Source of the DNA: Gemmatimonadota bacterium
Lineage (GTDB): Bacteria; Gemmatimonadota; Gemmatimonadetes; Longimicrobiales; Gaopeijiaceae
DNA: 53,977 bases
Reading direction: 5' to 3'
Assembly: GCA_022822325.1 (NCBI GenBank)
Contig: JAJEBW010000046.1
Location: 1 to 53,977 of the forward strand
Part shown: piece after piece, positions 17,150 to 25,019 of the stretch
How the letters are laid out: each line of letters begins with the position of its first letter
How positions within the stretch are numbered: the stretch's first letter is position 1
The notes under the pieces: model-generated
The model's database searches: none
The model's input: the letters and a program-made list of their open reading frames with translations, nothing else
Told to the model about the DNA's origin: nothing
Made by a program: the position numbers and the translations under genes

Positions 17150-18331
17150 GTGGAGACCGCAATGGATCCGTCCAGGTATCGCCAGCTCCAGGTGACATGG
17201 AAGGGCGAGATCGACGAAGCGTCGCAACACGCGGTTTCCGAGTTGAATCGACGGTTCGACCCGGACGAGTTCACCGTCGTCCTCAACGGGCGAAAGCTGG
17301 ACCTGTGGGTTCGCGCGGTTGACCTGAGGGCATTGGCGAGCGCGGTCTCGGAGGTGCGGAAACAATATCCAACCGCGTTGCCGATGGCGAAGATCGTGGA
17401 TGAGGTGGAATCCGTGGGGAGTTACGGCATCCGGGGCCGGAAGCGCGTCTTCGTCGACTACAACCGCGAGCGCAAGGTGGTCGGTCGGCGGACGAAGGAG
17501 GCCAGACGGGGCAAGCACTTCTACGCGAAGGATCATCCCTTTGAGCGAGCCAATCATCCCTTTCCAAAGGAATACGAGGACAGAATCGTCTGCGGTGACA
17601 GCGAGGATGTACTCAGGGCACTGCCGGACAACTGCGTAGACCTGGTGTTCACGTCGCCTCCCTACAACTTCGGGCTTGCCTACCAGGAAGATCAGGACGC
17701 CGACGCCTTCGACTGGGAGTCGTACTTCGCCAAGCTCTTCGCGGTCTTTGACGAGTGCATTCGAGTGCTCAAGTTCGGAGGCCGAATCGTCGTGAACGTG
17801 CAGCCTCTCTTCTCCGATTACATTCCCAGTCATCATGTCATATCGCGCTATTTCATGGACAAACGGTTGATCTGGAAGGGCGAGATTCTCTGGGAGAAGC
17901 ACAACTACAACTGCAAGTACACGGCCTGGGGAAGCTGGAAGAGTCCGTCCAGCCCCTATCTCAAATACACATGGGAGTTCCTGGAGGTGTTTTGCAAGGG
18001 CGATTTGCGAAAGAGCGGCCAATCCGCCAATGCCGACATCGATGCCGAGTCCTTCAAGCAGTGGGTCGTTGCGAAGTGGTCCATCGCTCCGGAGCGCCGC
18101 ATGAAGGAGTTCGGTCACCCGGCCATGTTTCCCGAGGAGCTGGCCAGAAGAGTGATGTTGCTGTTCAGCTTTCGCGGCGACCTGGTGCTCGATCCCTTTG
18201 CGGGCGTCGGCACGACCTGCGTCGCGGCCCGAAGACACGGGCGCAGCTTCCTTGGAATCGACATTGCCGAGGAGTATTGCACGACCGCGAAGCGACGGGT
18301 GGCCGATGTTCAGATGGAGTTTCTCCGATGA
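17150..18331 (+). CDS. Orphan DNA methyltransferase, beta-class N4-cytosine / N6-adenine
   Basis: The protein has 393 residues. Motif IV, FTSPPYNFG (about residue 167), precedes the SAM-binding motif I, LDPFAGVGTTCVAA (about residue 350), the order typical of beta-class methyltransferases. The first 130 residues form a separate domain I do not recognise. GTG 17150 with AGGGGAAAGG upstream and ATG 17162 with GGAG upstream are both plausible starts. Two hand-counted 60-base samples (17161-17220 and 17881-17940) are 58% and 53% G+C, against 65% in a sample of ccdA, suggesting transfer. No restriction gene is adjacent; the same frame continues past the stop for 33 codons as a possible remnant. 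Role: self-protection relic or regulatory methylation. Confidence 0.85.
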   Translation: METAMDPSRYRQLQVTWKGEIDEASQHAVSELNRRFDPDEFTVVLNGRKLDLWVRAVDLRALASAVSEVRKQYPTALPMAKIVDEVESVGSYGIRGRKRVFVDYNRERKVVGRRTKEARRGKHFYAKDHPFERANHPFPKEYEDRIVCGDSEDVLRALPDNCVDLVFTSPPYNFGLAYQEDQDADAFDWESYFAKLFAVFDECIRVLKFGGRIVVNVQPLFSDYIPSHHVISRYFMDKRLIWKGEILWEKHNYNCKYTAWGSWKSPSSPYLKYTWEFLEVFCKGDLRKSGQSANADIDAESFKQWVVAKWSIAPERRMKEFGHPAMFPEELARRVMLLFSFRGDLVLDPFAGVGTTCVAARRHGRSFLGIDIAEEYCTTAKRRVADVQMEFLR

Positions 18332-18433
18332 ATCAGGATTCCGGTCGGCGAGAGCTTTTTCAAGGAGCTGCGCCCGGAGTCACTGGAAGCGGCGATCCAG
18401 CGGTTCGGGAAGTTGCTGCGACCCTGCCTGTAG
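18332..18433 (+). pseudogene. Possible gene remnant after the methyltransferase
   Basis: Directly after the methyltransferase stop, the same frame stays open to TAG at 18431-18433 and reads IPVGESFFKELRPESLEAAI and then QRFGKLLRPCL. This is amphipathic and protein-like, unlike the other two frames. It has no start codon of its own. It may be the tail of a lost neighbouring gene, such as the cognate restriction enzyme, or an earlier C-terminus of the methyltransferase cut off by a stop mutation. Confidence 0.35.
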
Positions 18434-18526
18434 CGCGGCATTGGCCGAGAGCGGCCGGTCACAATCCGAAGGGCGAAGCCGGGCCCGGACAGCCGGAGTG
18501 CGCATCCCTCCGCGTTTGCCCGCCGA

Positions 18527-20305
18527 TCACCCCCTCCCCCCCACCTCCTGCTCCAGCAACTGCCTCCGCAGCAGCCGCGCATAGGCGCCGCCCCGCGCGA
18601 CCAGCTCGTCGTGGCGGCCGCGTTCGACGATCCGTCCGTCGTCCAGCACCAGGATCTGGTCCGCGTCCCTGACGGCCGTCACGCGGTGGGAGATGATGAA
18701 GGCCGTGCGGCCCCGGAGCTCGCTTTGCAGGCCGCTCAGGATGCGCGCCTCGGTGGCGGTGTCGACCGCGCTCAGCACATCGTCCAGGATCAGGATGCGG
18801 GGATCGGTCGCCAGCGCCCGGGCCAGCGTCGCGCGCTGCTTCTGCCCTCCCGAGAGGTTGATCCCGCGTTCGCCCAGGCGGGTGCGGTAGCCGTCGGGAA
18901 AGTCGGCGACGGTGTCGTGGAGGTCGGCGGCGGCGGCGGCGTCCCGAATCCGGCGGTCGCGCTCGGCGGCGGGCAGCGAAGGCGGCAGGCCGAGAGCGAT
19001 GTTGCGGTCCAGGCGGGCCGAGAAGAGGAAGCCGTCCTGGGGCGCGAAGCCGATGATGGCGCGGATCGCGGCCGGGTCGAAGCGGTCCAGCGCGATGCCG
19101 TCCACCAGGACCGATCCCTCGGTGGGATCGTGGATGCGGGGAATCAGCGACACCAGGGTGGTCTTCCCCGAACCGGTGGGGCCGACGATGGCGACGGTCT
19201 CGCCGGGCGCCGCCCGAAAGGAGATGTCCCGCAGCACCGGCCGACCGGTTCCCGGATAGCGGAAACGCACCTTCCGGAACTCGATGCCGGGGGTGCCCGC
19301 GGGCGGCGGATGGGGCGCGTCCGGGATGGAGATCGCAGGCTTCTCGGCGAAGACGCGATTGAGACGCCCCATCGACGCCGCCCCGCGCTGGTAGAGGTTG
19401 ACCACCCACCCGAGCGCGATCATCGGCCACGCGAGCAGCCAGAGGTAGAAGGAGAAGGCCACGAAATCCCCCACCCCGATCCGCCCCGCCACCACCTCGC
19501 GGCCGCCATGCCAGAGCACCACCACCATCGCCGCGCCGGTCAGCAGTCCCATGATCGGATGGAAGGCCCCCGAGGCATGGGCCAGGTGCATGTTGCGGCG
19601 GAGATAGTCCCGGTTCAGCGCGTCGAACTCCTCGGCCTGCGCCCCCTCCTGCCCGTAGGCGCGCACGATTCGCACCCCGGTGAGGTTTTCCTGCACCATC
19701 GTCGAGATGGTCGCGAACTGCGCCTGAATCCGCTCGAAGCGGTTGTGGATCGTCTTCCCGAACCACGCCACCAGGGGCGGCAGCGCCACCATCGGCACGA
19801 GCGCCGCCACCGTCAGCCGCGGGCTGATCCAGAGCATGACCGCGATCCCGACCGCAAAGCTCACCACGGTGTTGGCCGTGTACATGACCGCGGGTCCCAC
19901 CGCCTGTCGCACCGCCAGGGTGTCGTTGGTCGCGAGGCTCATGAGGTCGCCGGTGCGGTTGCGGGCGTAGAATCCGGCGTCGAGCCGCAGGAGATGGCGC
20001 AGAAAATCGTCGCGAAGATCGACCTCGATGCGCCGGCTGAGGCCGTTGAGGATCTCGCGCATGCCGTAGCGGGCCGCGCTCCCCAGCACCGCCGTGCCCA
20101 CGATCAGGAGCGCGTAGAAGACGACGGTGTCGCGTATGGCGTCGGCGTCGGCGCCCGCGCGGTCGATGAGGGCGTCGATCGGGAGCTTGAGAAGCCAGGG
20201 CTGAAGGAGGGAGAAGCCGTTGGCCAGGATGACGAGCAGCATTCCCCAGAAGAGGGGGACGCGGTAGGGGCGGAAGTAGGGGAGGACGGTCCGGAGTTCG
20301 CGCAT
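18527..20305 (-). CDS. ABC transporter, fused permease and ATP-binding protein (exporter type)
   Basis: The protein has 592 residues. A six-helix exporter-type transmembrane domain (1-330) contains RTGDLMSLATND and ENLTGVRIVRAYGQE. The nucleotide-binding domain (about 345-580) has Walker A VGPTGSGKTT, Q-loop FAPQDGFLF, signature NLSGGQKQR, Walker B ILILDDVLSAVD and switch His IISHR. This is the MdlB/MsbA-like group, exporting lipids, drugs or peptides as a homo- or heterodimer. No partner half-transporter is next to it. Transcription probably starts from the shared -10 element at 20306-20322, giving a leaderless message. Confidence 0.95.
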   Translation of the reverse strand: MRELRTVLPYFRPYRVPLFWGMLLVILANGFSLLQPWLLKLPIDALIDRAGADADAIRDTVVFYALLIVGTAVLGSAARYGMREILNGLSRRIEVDLRDDFLRHLLRLDAGFYARNRTGDLMSLATNDTLAVRQAVGPAVMYTANTVVSFAVGIAVMLWISPRLTVAALVPMVALPPLVAWFGKTIHNRFERIQAQFATISTMVQENLTGVRIVRAYGQEGAQAEEFDALNRDYLRRNMHLAHASGAFHPIMGLLTGAAMVVVLWHGGREVVAGRIGVGDFVAFSFYLWLLAWPMIALGWVVNLYQRGAASMGRLNRVFAEKPAISIPDAPHPPPAGTPGIEFRKVRFRYPGTGRPVLRDISFRAAPGETVAIVGPTGSGKTTLVSLIPRIHDPTEGSVLVDGIALDRFDPAAIRAIIGFAPQDGFLFSARLDRNIALGLPPSLPAAERDRRIRDAAAAADLHDTVADFPDGYRTRLGERGINLSGGQKQRATLARALATDPRILILDDVLSAVDTATEARILSGLQSELRGRTAFIISHRVTAVRDADQILVLDDGRIVERGRHDELVARGGAYARLLRRQLLEQEVGGRG

Positions 20306-20322
20306 GTTCGTATATTAGCCCC
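20306..20322. promoter_or_regulatory. Shared divergent -10 element for two apparently leaderless genes
   Basis: The 17 bases between two divergent start codons contain TATATTA (20311-20317). On plus, TATATT (20311-20316) ends 6 bases before ATG 20323. On minus, TAATAT (20317-20312) ends 6 bases before ATG 20305. Each hexamer is a good -10 match, and no room is left for ribosome sites. Clear -35 boxes are not seen. Confidence 0.6.
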
Positions 20323-21243
20323 ATGCGAAGAGCGACGACGGAGAAGGGACCGGAAGGGACGCCTGGCGGCTCTCGGAGCGTACGCGGGACCAGTCGGCGA
20401 CCGCCGGGAGAAGCGCGGCCGCTGTGGGCGCGGGCGGCCCTCTGTCTCTGGGTGGCGGCCGGGTGCGCGCGCGGCGACGATGCGGGGACGAGATCCGGGA
20501 TGGCGGACTCGGTGGAGGCGCGGGCGGCCGTGGACACGGTGGCCGTGGATTCGGCGGCGGTCGGGGGCGCGGAGGAGGTGGCCGGGCCGGGGACGGGCGG
20601 GGACGAGGCGGACCCGCTGCCCGGGGATTCGCTGATCGCGGATTCGGTGGCCGGGTTTCCGCCGGCCGGCGACAGTGCGGCGGCGGAGGGGGATTCGCTC
20701 GGGCTCGATTCGCTTGCCGTGGGCGACACGATCCCGCCGCGGCCCACCGCGCTGCTTCCCTCGGGGACGCAGGTGGAGCTGACCGCTCTGGAAGAGATCT
20801 CCACCGATGGCTTCCGGGCCGGCGACGCGGTGATCGCGGCGGCCGCGCACGATGTGGTTCAACCGGACGGCGCCGTCGTGATCGCGGCGGGGACCCTCTT
20901 CCTGGGACGGATCACGACCTCCGTCGGTTCGGGGGGGATCGGCGAAGAACCGGTCCTGGAGATGACCTTCGAGACGATTTCGGCGGCCGACTATGAACGT
21001 CCGGTCGAGACTCTGGTGATTGCGGCCACCGTCGTTCTCGACGCCGAAGCCGACCGAGCGCGCTCCCTGGCCCGCGGCCCCGACCGCCTCGTGGAAGTGC
21101 CGGGCCGAATCGCCGCCGGATCCGCCATCACGGTGCAGATCCGCGAGCCGGTGAGGCTGCCGCTCCCGCTGCCCGATTCGCTCATGGCCGGGGATTCCAC
21201 CGCGGTCGCCGACACGGCTTCGTCCGCTCCCTCCAGCGGTTGA
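20323..21243 (+). CDS. Lipoprotein of unknown function, Asp/Ser/Ala-rich with a small C-terminal domain
   Basis: The protein has 306 residues. A basic 34-residue start leads to a hydrophobic segment with lipobox VAAGC (Cys about residue 48), so the mature protein is probably lipid-anchored. Residues 50-145 are a low-complexity linker of Asp, Ser, Ala and Gly (DSVEARAAVDTVAVDSAAV). Residues 147-260 look globular: LPSGTQVELTALEEISTDGF, then GDAVIAAAAHDVVQPDGAVV and AAGTLFLGRIT. That pattern of controlled 'TGDxV' and 'ipaGt' phrases resembles secreted beta-barrel domains in conjugation TrbI-like proteins, but I cannot name a family. The short spacing to TATATT supports this ATG. Confidence 0.65.
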   Translation: MRRATTEKGPEGTPGGSRSVRGTSRRPPGEARPLWARAALCLWVAAGCARGDDAGTRSGMADSVEARAAVDTVAVDSAAVGGAEEVAGPGTGGDEADPLPGDSLIADSVAGFPPAGDSAAAEGDSLGLDSLAVGDTIPPRPTALLPSGTQVELTALEEISTDGFRAGDAVIAAAAHDVVQPDGAVVIAAGTLFLGRITTSVGSGGIGEEPVLEMTFETISAADYERPVETLVIAATVVLDAEADRARSLARGPDRLVEVPGRIAAGSAITVQIREPVRLPLPLPDSLMAGDSTAVADTASSAPSSG

Positions 21244-21315
21244 ACGGTTGAAGGGATCCGCGCCGCGTCCGAACTTCGATCCTCCGGCGCATCCCGGTTC
21301 GCCGAAACGCGGCCC

Positions 21316-21377
21316 CCGGCCCCTGCGCGGGCCGGCCCGGAAGGGGGACGCGACGGCCATGGCGCGCGCGCAACCCC
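21316..21377 (+). repeat. Dispersed palindrome-plus-tail repeat, copy B
   Basis: It begins with CCGGCCCCTGCGCGGGCCGG and ends with GGCGCGCGCGCAACCCC, like copies A and C. It lies in the 185-bp gap between convergent genes, where a hairpin could help end transcription. Its ATG reads MARAQP. Confidence 0.75.
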
Positions 21378-21428
21378 CTGCCCGCCGATCGCCCTGTCCG
21401 GCTGCATCCCTTCTCGCGAAAGGCCGGG

Positions 21429-23234
21429 CTACCGCCCCAGCGCCCTCCCGCCCCGCCGCGGATCCGACCATCCGGCGAGGCTTCCGTCCGGCATCGCCAT
21501 GATCATCTGCAGGTCGCCCGACATGCCCCCGGCGAAGTAGGCGTCCGGCGGCCCGGGATCGCGTTCCCGCACGGAATGGCCCAGCGACTCCAGCGCGCGC
21601 ACCGTGACCGCCTCCAGTCCCCCGAACTCGAACTGCACAAGGTCGGGCAGGTGCTGGTGATGAACCCGCGGCGCATGGACGGCCTGCACGACATTCATTC
21701 CATGGTCCACGACATTGAAGATCGACTGCAACACCGTCGTGATGATCGTCGCGCCGCCCGGCGTTCCCGTCAGCAGGAAGAGCTCGCCATTCGCGTCCTC
21801 GACTATCGTGGGCGTCATCGCCGAGAGCATGCGCTTGCCCGGTCCCACGGCGTTGCGTTCCCCCTGCACAAGTCCGAACTGGTTGGGCGTGCCCGGCTTG
21901 GCCGCGAAGTCGTCCATGGTGTTGTTGAGGAAGAATCCCGCCCCCGCCACCACAACCTTCGACCCGAACCAGGAGTTCACGCTGGTCGTCGCCGCAACGG
22001 CGTTCCCGTCGCCGTCGACCACCGAATAGTGCGTGGTGTGACTCTCGTCCAGGAAGGCCTCGATCCCGGGCGCGATCTCGCGGGAGGGAGTGGCCCGGTC
22101 GCGCTGGATGGTGGCGGCGCGCCGGTCGGCGTATTCCTCCGACAGGAAGACTTGCACGGGCAGCTCGACGAAATCCGGATCGGCCAGGTATTCGTTGCGG
22201 TCGGCGTAGGCGCGGCGGAAGGACTCGGCCATCAGGTGGATCGTCTCGGGGGTGTTCCAGCCCAGCGCGCCGAGGTCCCAGCGTTCCAGCATTCCGGCGA
22301 TCGCCGCCATTGTTAGCCCGCCCGACGACGGCGGCGGCATTGAGTGAATGGCGTAGCCGCGGTAGTCGAAGACGACCGGATCGCGCCAGACGGCGGTGTA
22401 GGCGTCCAGATCCTCCAGGGTGATGATTCCCCCGCCGCGCTCCATCTCGGCCGCGATCAGCGCCGCGGTTTCGCCCCGGTAGAAATCGTCGGGGCCCTGG
22501 TCGCGCAACCGCGCGAGGACCGCCGCGAGATCGCTCTGGACAAAGGTGTCGCCCAGCGCGGGCCCCGCGCCGCCGGGCAGGAAGACGCGCGTCCCCTCGG
22601 TGAAGGCGGCAATTCGTTCGCGCGCGGCCTCCAGGGTGGAGAGGTAGCGGACGGTGACCTCGAATCCATTCGCCAGATCGATCGCTGGCTGCACGACATC
22701 GGCCCAGGGCAGCGTCCCAAAGCGGCGATGCGCCTCCCAGAGTCCCGCCGGCGTTCCCGGCACCCCCGCCGCCAGGTGCCCCACCACCGACCGGTCGGTC
22801 ACATTCCCCTCGGCGTCGAGGAACATCTCCCGGGTCGCGGCCAGCGGCGCCCGTTCGCGGTGATCCTGCGCATGAACCGAGCCATCCGCCAGCCGCACCA
22901 TCATGAAGCCGCCGCCGCCCAGATTTCCGGCCTCCGGATTGACGACGGCCAGCGCGAGCCCGGTCGCCACCGCCGCATCGATCGCATTCCCGCCCGCTTC
23001 CAGCACCTCGATGCCGACCCGCGAGGCGAGGACGTCGGTCGTCGCGACCATGCCGCGCGGCGCCCGCACCGGTTCGGGATCGGGAGCGTAGGGCCAGGCG
23101 GCCGGAAAGGAGACGGCGGGGGTCTCGGCGAGGTCGTCGCCGTGCCGGGGCGGCGGGGGGTCGGGTCGGCAGGCCGCGAGGGCGAGGAGGACGAGGAGGA
23201 GAAGGCGGGGCAGGGCGGGGCGGGGGGATGGCAT
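21429..23234 (-). CDS. ggt: Gamma-glutamyltransferase, lipoprotein form
   Basis: The protein has about 601 residues from ATG 23234, which has AGGAG about 8 bases upstream; an earlier in-frame ATG at 23309 falls inside the promoter -10 and is unlikely. The N-terminus is a lipoprotein signal ending LALAAC. Ntn-hydrolase features are clear: GGNAIDAAVA, NLGGGGFMMVR, and the autocleavage/nucleophile site SHTTHYSVVD with downstream TTSVNSWFGS and LSAMTPTIV. The enzyme transfers or hydrolyses the gamma-glutamyl group of glutathione and related peptides. It is predicted to be periplasmic or surface-anchored. A promoter lies at 23305-23332. Confidence 0.95.
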   Translation of the reverse strand: MPSPRPALPRLLLLVLLALAACRPDPPPPRHGDDLAETPAVSFPAAWPYAPDPEPVRAPRGMVATTDVLASRVGIEVLEAGGNAIDAAVATGLALAVVNPEAGNLGGGGFMMVRLADGSVHAQDHRERAPLAATREMFLDAEGNVTDRSVVGHLAAGVPGTPAGLWEAHRRFGTLPWADVVQPAIDLANGFEVTVRYLSTLEAARERIAAFTEGTRVFLPGGAGPALGDTFVQSDLAAVLARLRDQGPDDFYRGETAALIAAEMERGGGIITLEDLDAYTAVWRDPVVFDYRGYAIHSMPPPSSGGLTMAAIAGMLERWDLGALGWNTPETIHLMAESFRRAYADRNEYLADPDFVELPVQVFLSEEYADRRAATIQRDRATPSREIAPGIEAFLDESHTTHYSVVDGDGNAVAATTSVNSWFGSKVVVAGAGFFLNNTMDDFAAKPGTPNQFGLVQGERNAVGPGKRMLSAMTPTIVEDANGELFLLTGTPGGATIITTVLQSIFNVVDHGMNVVQAVHAPRVHHQHLPDLVQFEFGGLEAVTVRALESLGHSVRERDPGPPDAYFAGGMSGDLQMIMAMPDGSLAGWSDPRRGGRALGR

Positions 23235-23283
23235 GGCGGGGGCTCCTGGGGGGAGGGGGGGAAAGCCGGGTGGGTTCGCCCGT

Positions 23284-23347
23284 GAGCGACAAGCCGCCTT
23301 GACGATCATAATCGCGCGGATTTGAGCGACAAAGCTCGTTGTCGTTC
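23284..23347 (-). promoter_or_regulatory. ggt promoter with repeated TTGTCGCTC boxes
   Basis: On minus, TTGTCG (23332-23327), a 16-bp spacer and TATGAT (23310-23305) make a good sigma-70-type promoter, with a leader of about 65 bases. The nonamer TTGTCGCTC occurs on minus at 23332-23324 and 23292-23284, and a near-match in inverse orientation lies at 23339-23347. The first two bracket the -10, and the inverted pair makes a hairpin-like site over the -35, suggesting an operator. Confidence 0.5.
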
Positions 23348-23534
23348 ATTCGCGACGGTCAAGGTCGGCCGTTCCTGCCCTCGGCGGCGTCGAGCAGGCG
23401 GCTGAATGCGAAGAGGGCGGACTCACGGTCGCCCGCGCCATCCGTTCCGCCCGCCCGCGCCTCCGGCGGACGATTCGGCGCGGCGGCAGCGAGCGGCGAG
23501 TCGGTCGCTTCGTATCCGTCGGTGCCGTCCGACC

Positions 23535-24992
23535 TCAGTTCCCGTAGATCGTGCCGCAGGGCTGATCGCGCCCGGTTCCCAGTTCGGGGCGGGCCAGACA
23601 CTCGTTCTGCGGGAAGGGAAGCTGCGGGAAGACGACGTGGTCCGCGCGCGCTCGGGGCAACTGGTCGGTGCGGCCATACTGGCGCGCGTCGAAGTAGGCG
23701 AAGCCGCCCTCCAGCACCAGCGACATGAAGCGGTTGTAGAGGATTTCGTCGAGGACCGCGGCGTCGTTTCCGGGATCGGCAAAGGGGGCCAGTCCGTGGG
23801 CGGCGCGGACGATGTTCAGGTCGTCGACGGCGCCCTGGCGATCCCCCGTGGCCAGCGCAATTTCCGCGTGCATCAGGACCAGCTCCTCATTGCGAACCCA
23901 TGGCAGCGGCGAGTCCTGGCGGTCGTAAATCGTGAATTTTTCCGTCACGTCGATTCCCAGCAGCGAGAAGACCTTGGGTTGAACCGCCGTCTTGCTCGTG
24001 GCCCGGTCGTCGGGGGTTCCGTCCGGCTTCGCTTGCGCGTCGGCCAGGAAACGAGGGTGCGCGTAGTGGCTCGCGACCGAGAAGAAGGGGCTCGAGGCGT
24101 CGCCCGGATTGGTGCTGTAGTTGTGATGGAGCCCGAAGCCCAGATCGCCCGCGGGATTCATGAAGGAAGCGGAGAGCGCGCCCATCGCCTGGCTCCATTC
24201 TCCCCGGTACTTGTGGTAGCGGGCCTTCAGGGCGCGATTGAGACGGGTGAACTCGGCCGGACTCGAAAATCCCGCGTACCCGCTGGTCAGCCCGAAGGGG
24301 AAGGAGTTGCCCGCGCTGGAAAGGTGCTGTTGCGCTTCGTCAAGCAACTGGTGAATGCGCGCATGGACTTCGGCCTCGCTGACGATCGGCGAAAGCTCGT
24401 CGCCCGGGTCGCCGGGGGGCTCCAGCGCGGCGCCGAAGGTGGTGTGCATGATGACGATGTTCCAGAGCGACTGCGCCGCCACCGTCTTGGCAAAGCCCCG
24501 GATCGCGTTCTTGTCCGACTCGGGAATCGCCTCCACGGCGTCCACCGCGTCGAGCAGCACCTGGATGTTCTTGAGGCTGGAATAGCCCCAGAAGGCGCCG
24601 CCATTGACCGGATCCAGCGGCCCGATCAGGCGGTTGGTCGTGGTTCTCGGTTCCTCCGGACGCAAATCGTAGGCCTCGCGACCCCATACGCCCACATAGA
24701 GCACCCGCGACGAGGTGTTGCCCCGCGCCGTGACCATCAGGTTCTGGGCCGCCGCCACCACGCTGTTCACGGTGGGATTGGTGGTCAGATCCTCCACGCT
24801 CGGGTCGTTGAAGTTGGGCACGACAAGGTCGGAGCAGGCGCCCCCGGCCAGCGCCAGGGCGATCGCCGCCGCCCCCGCCATCCTCCTGGTTCCACCGCCG
24901 AATCCGGCGTTCGCGCTTCCGTTCACCGCGCTCTTCGCTGACTCGGCGCTTTTCATTGATTCGGCGCTCTTGATTGACTCGGTGCTGTTCAT
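23535..24992 (-). CDS. SusD/RagB-family outer-membrane lipoprotein
   Basis: The protein has 485 residues. A lipobox LAGGAC (Cys near residue 53) precedes SDLVVPNFNDPSVEDL, typical of the SusD-like family in Gemmatimonadota-type genomes. The all-helical core includes EAYDLRPEEPRTT, YHKYRGEWSQA and a C-terminal NRFMSLVLEGGFAYFDARQYGR, matching the RagB/SusD C-terminal pattern. It caps the SusC channel and captures glycans or other oligomers at the surface. The first 22 residues are an odd repeat (ESIKSAESMKSAESAKSA) before the signal peptide. A later start at Met38 (24881) would give a normal signal peptide, but its AGGAGG is too close; ATG 24992 has GGGAGAG at good spacing. Confidence 0.85.
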   Translation of the reverse strand: MNSTESIKSAESMKSAESAKSAVNGSANAGFGGGTRRMAGAAAIALALAGGACSDLVVPNFNDPSVEDLTTNPTVNSVVAAAQNLMVTARGNTSSRVLYVGVWGREAYDLRPEEPRTTTNRLIGPLDPVNGGAFWGYSSLKNIQVLLDAVDAVEAIPESDKNAIRGFAKTVAAQSLWNIVIMHTTFGAALEPPGDPGDELSPIVSEAEVHARIHQLLDEAQQHLSSAGNSFPFGLTSGYAGFSSPAEFTRLNRALKARYHKYRGEWSQAMGALSASFMNPAGDLGFGLHHNYSTNPGDASSPFFSVASHYAHPRFLADAQAKPDGTPDDRATSKTAVQPKVFSLLGIDVTEKFTIYDRQDSPLPWVRNEELVLMHAEIALATGDRQGAVDDLNIVRAAHGLAPFADPGNDAAVLDEILYNRFMSLVLEGGFAYFDARQYGRTDQLPRARADHVVFPQLPFPQNECLARPELGTGRDQPCGTIYGN

Positions 24993-25019
24993 TGCATCTC
25001 TCCCTTGGTCCGGTGCCGC

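Noticed and set aside
20104..23349. Minus-strand frame of over 1000 codons across ggt
   Set aside because: It is out of frame with gamma-glutamyltransferase and the ABC exporter and is rich in Arg/Gly/Pro, typical of a shadow.
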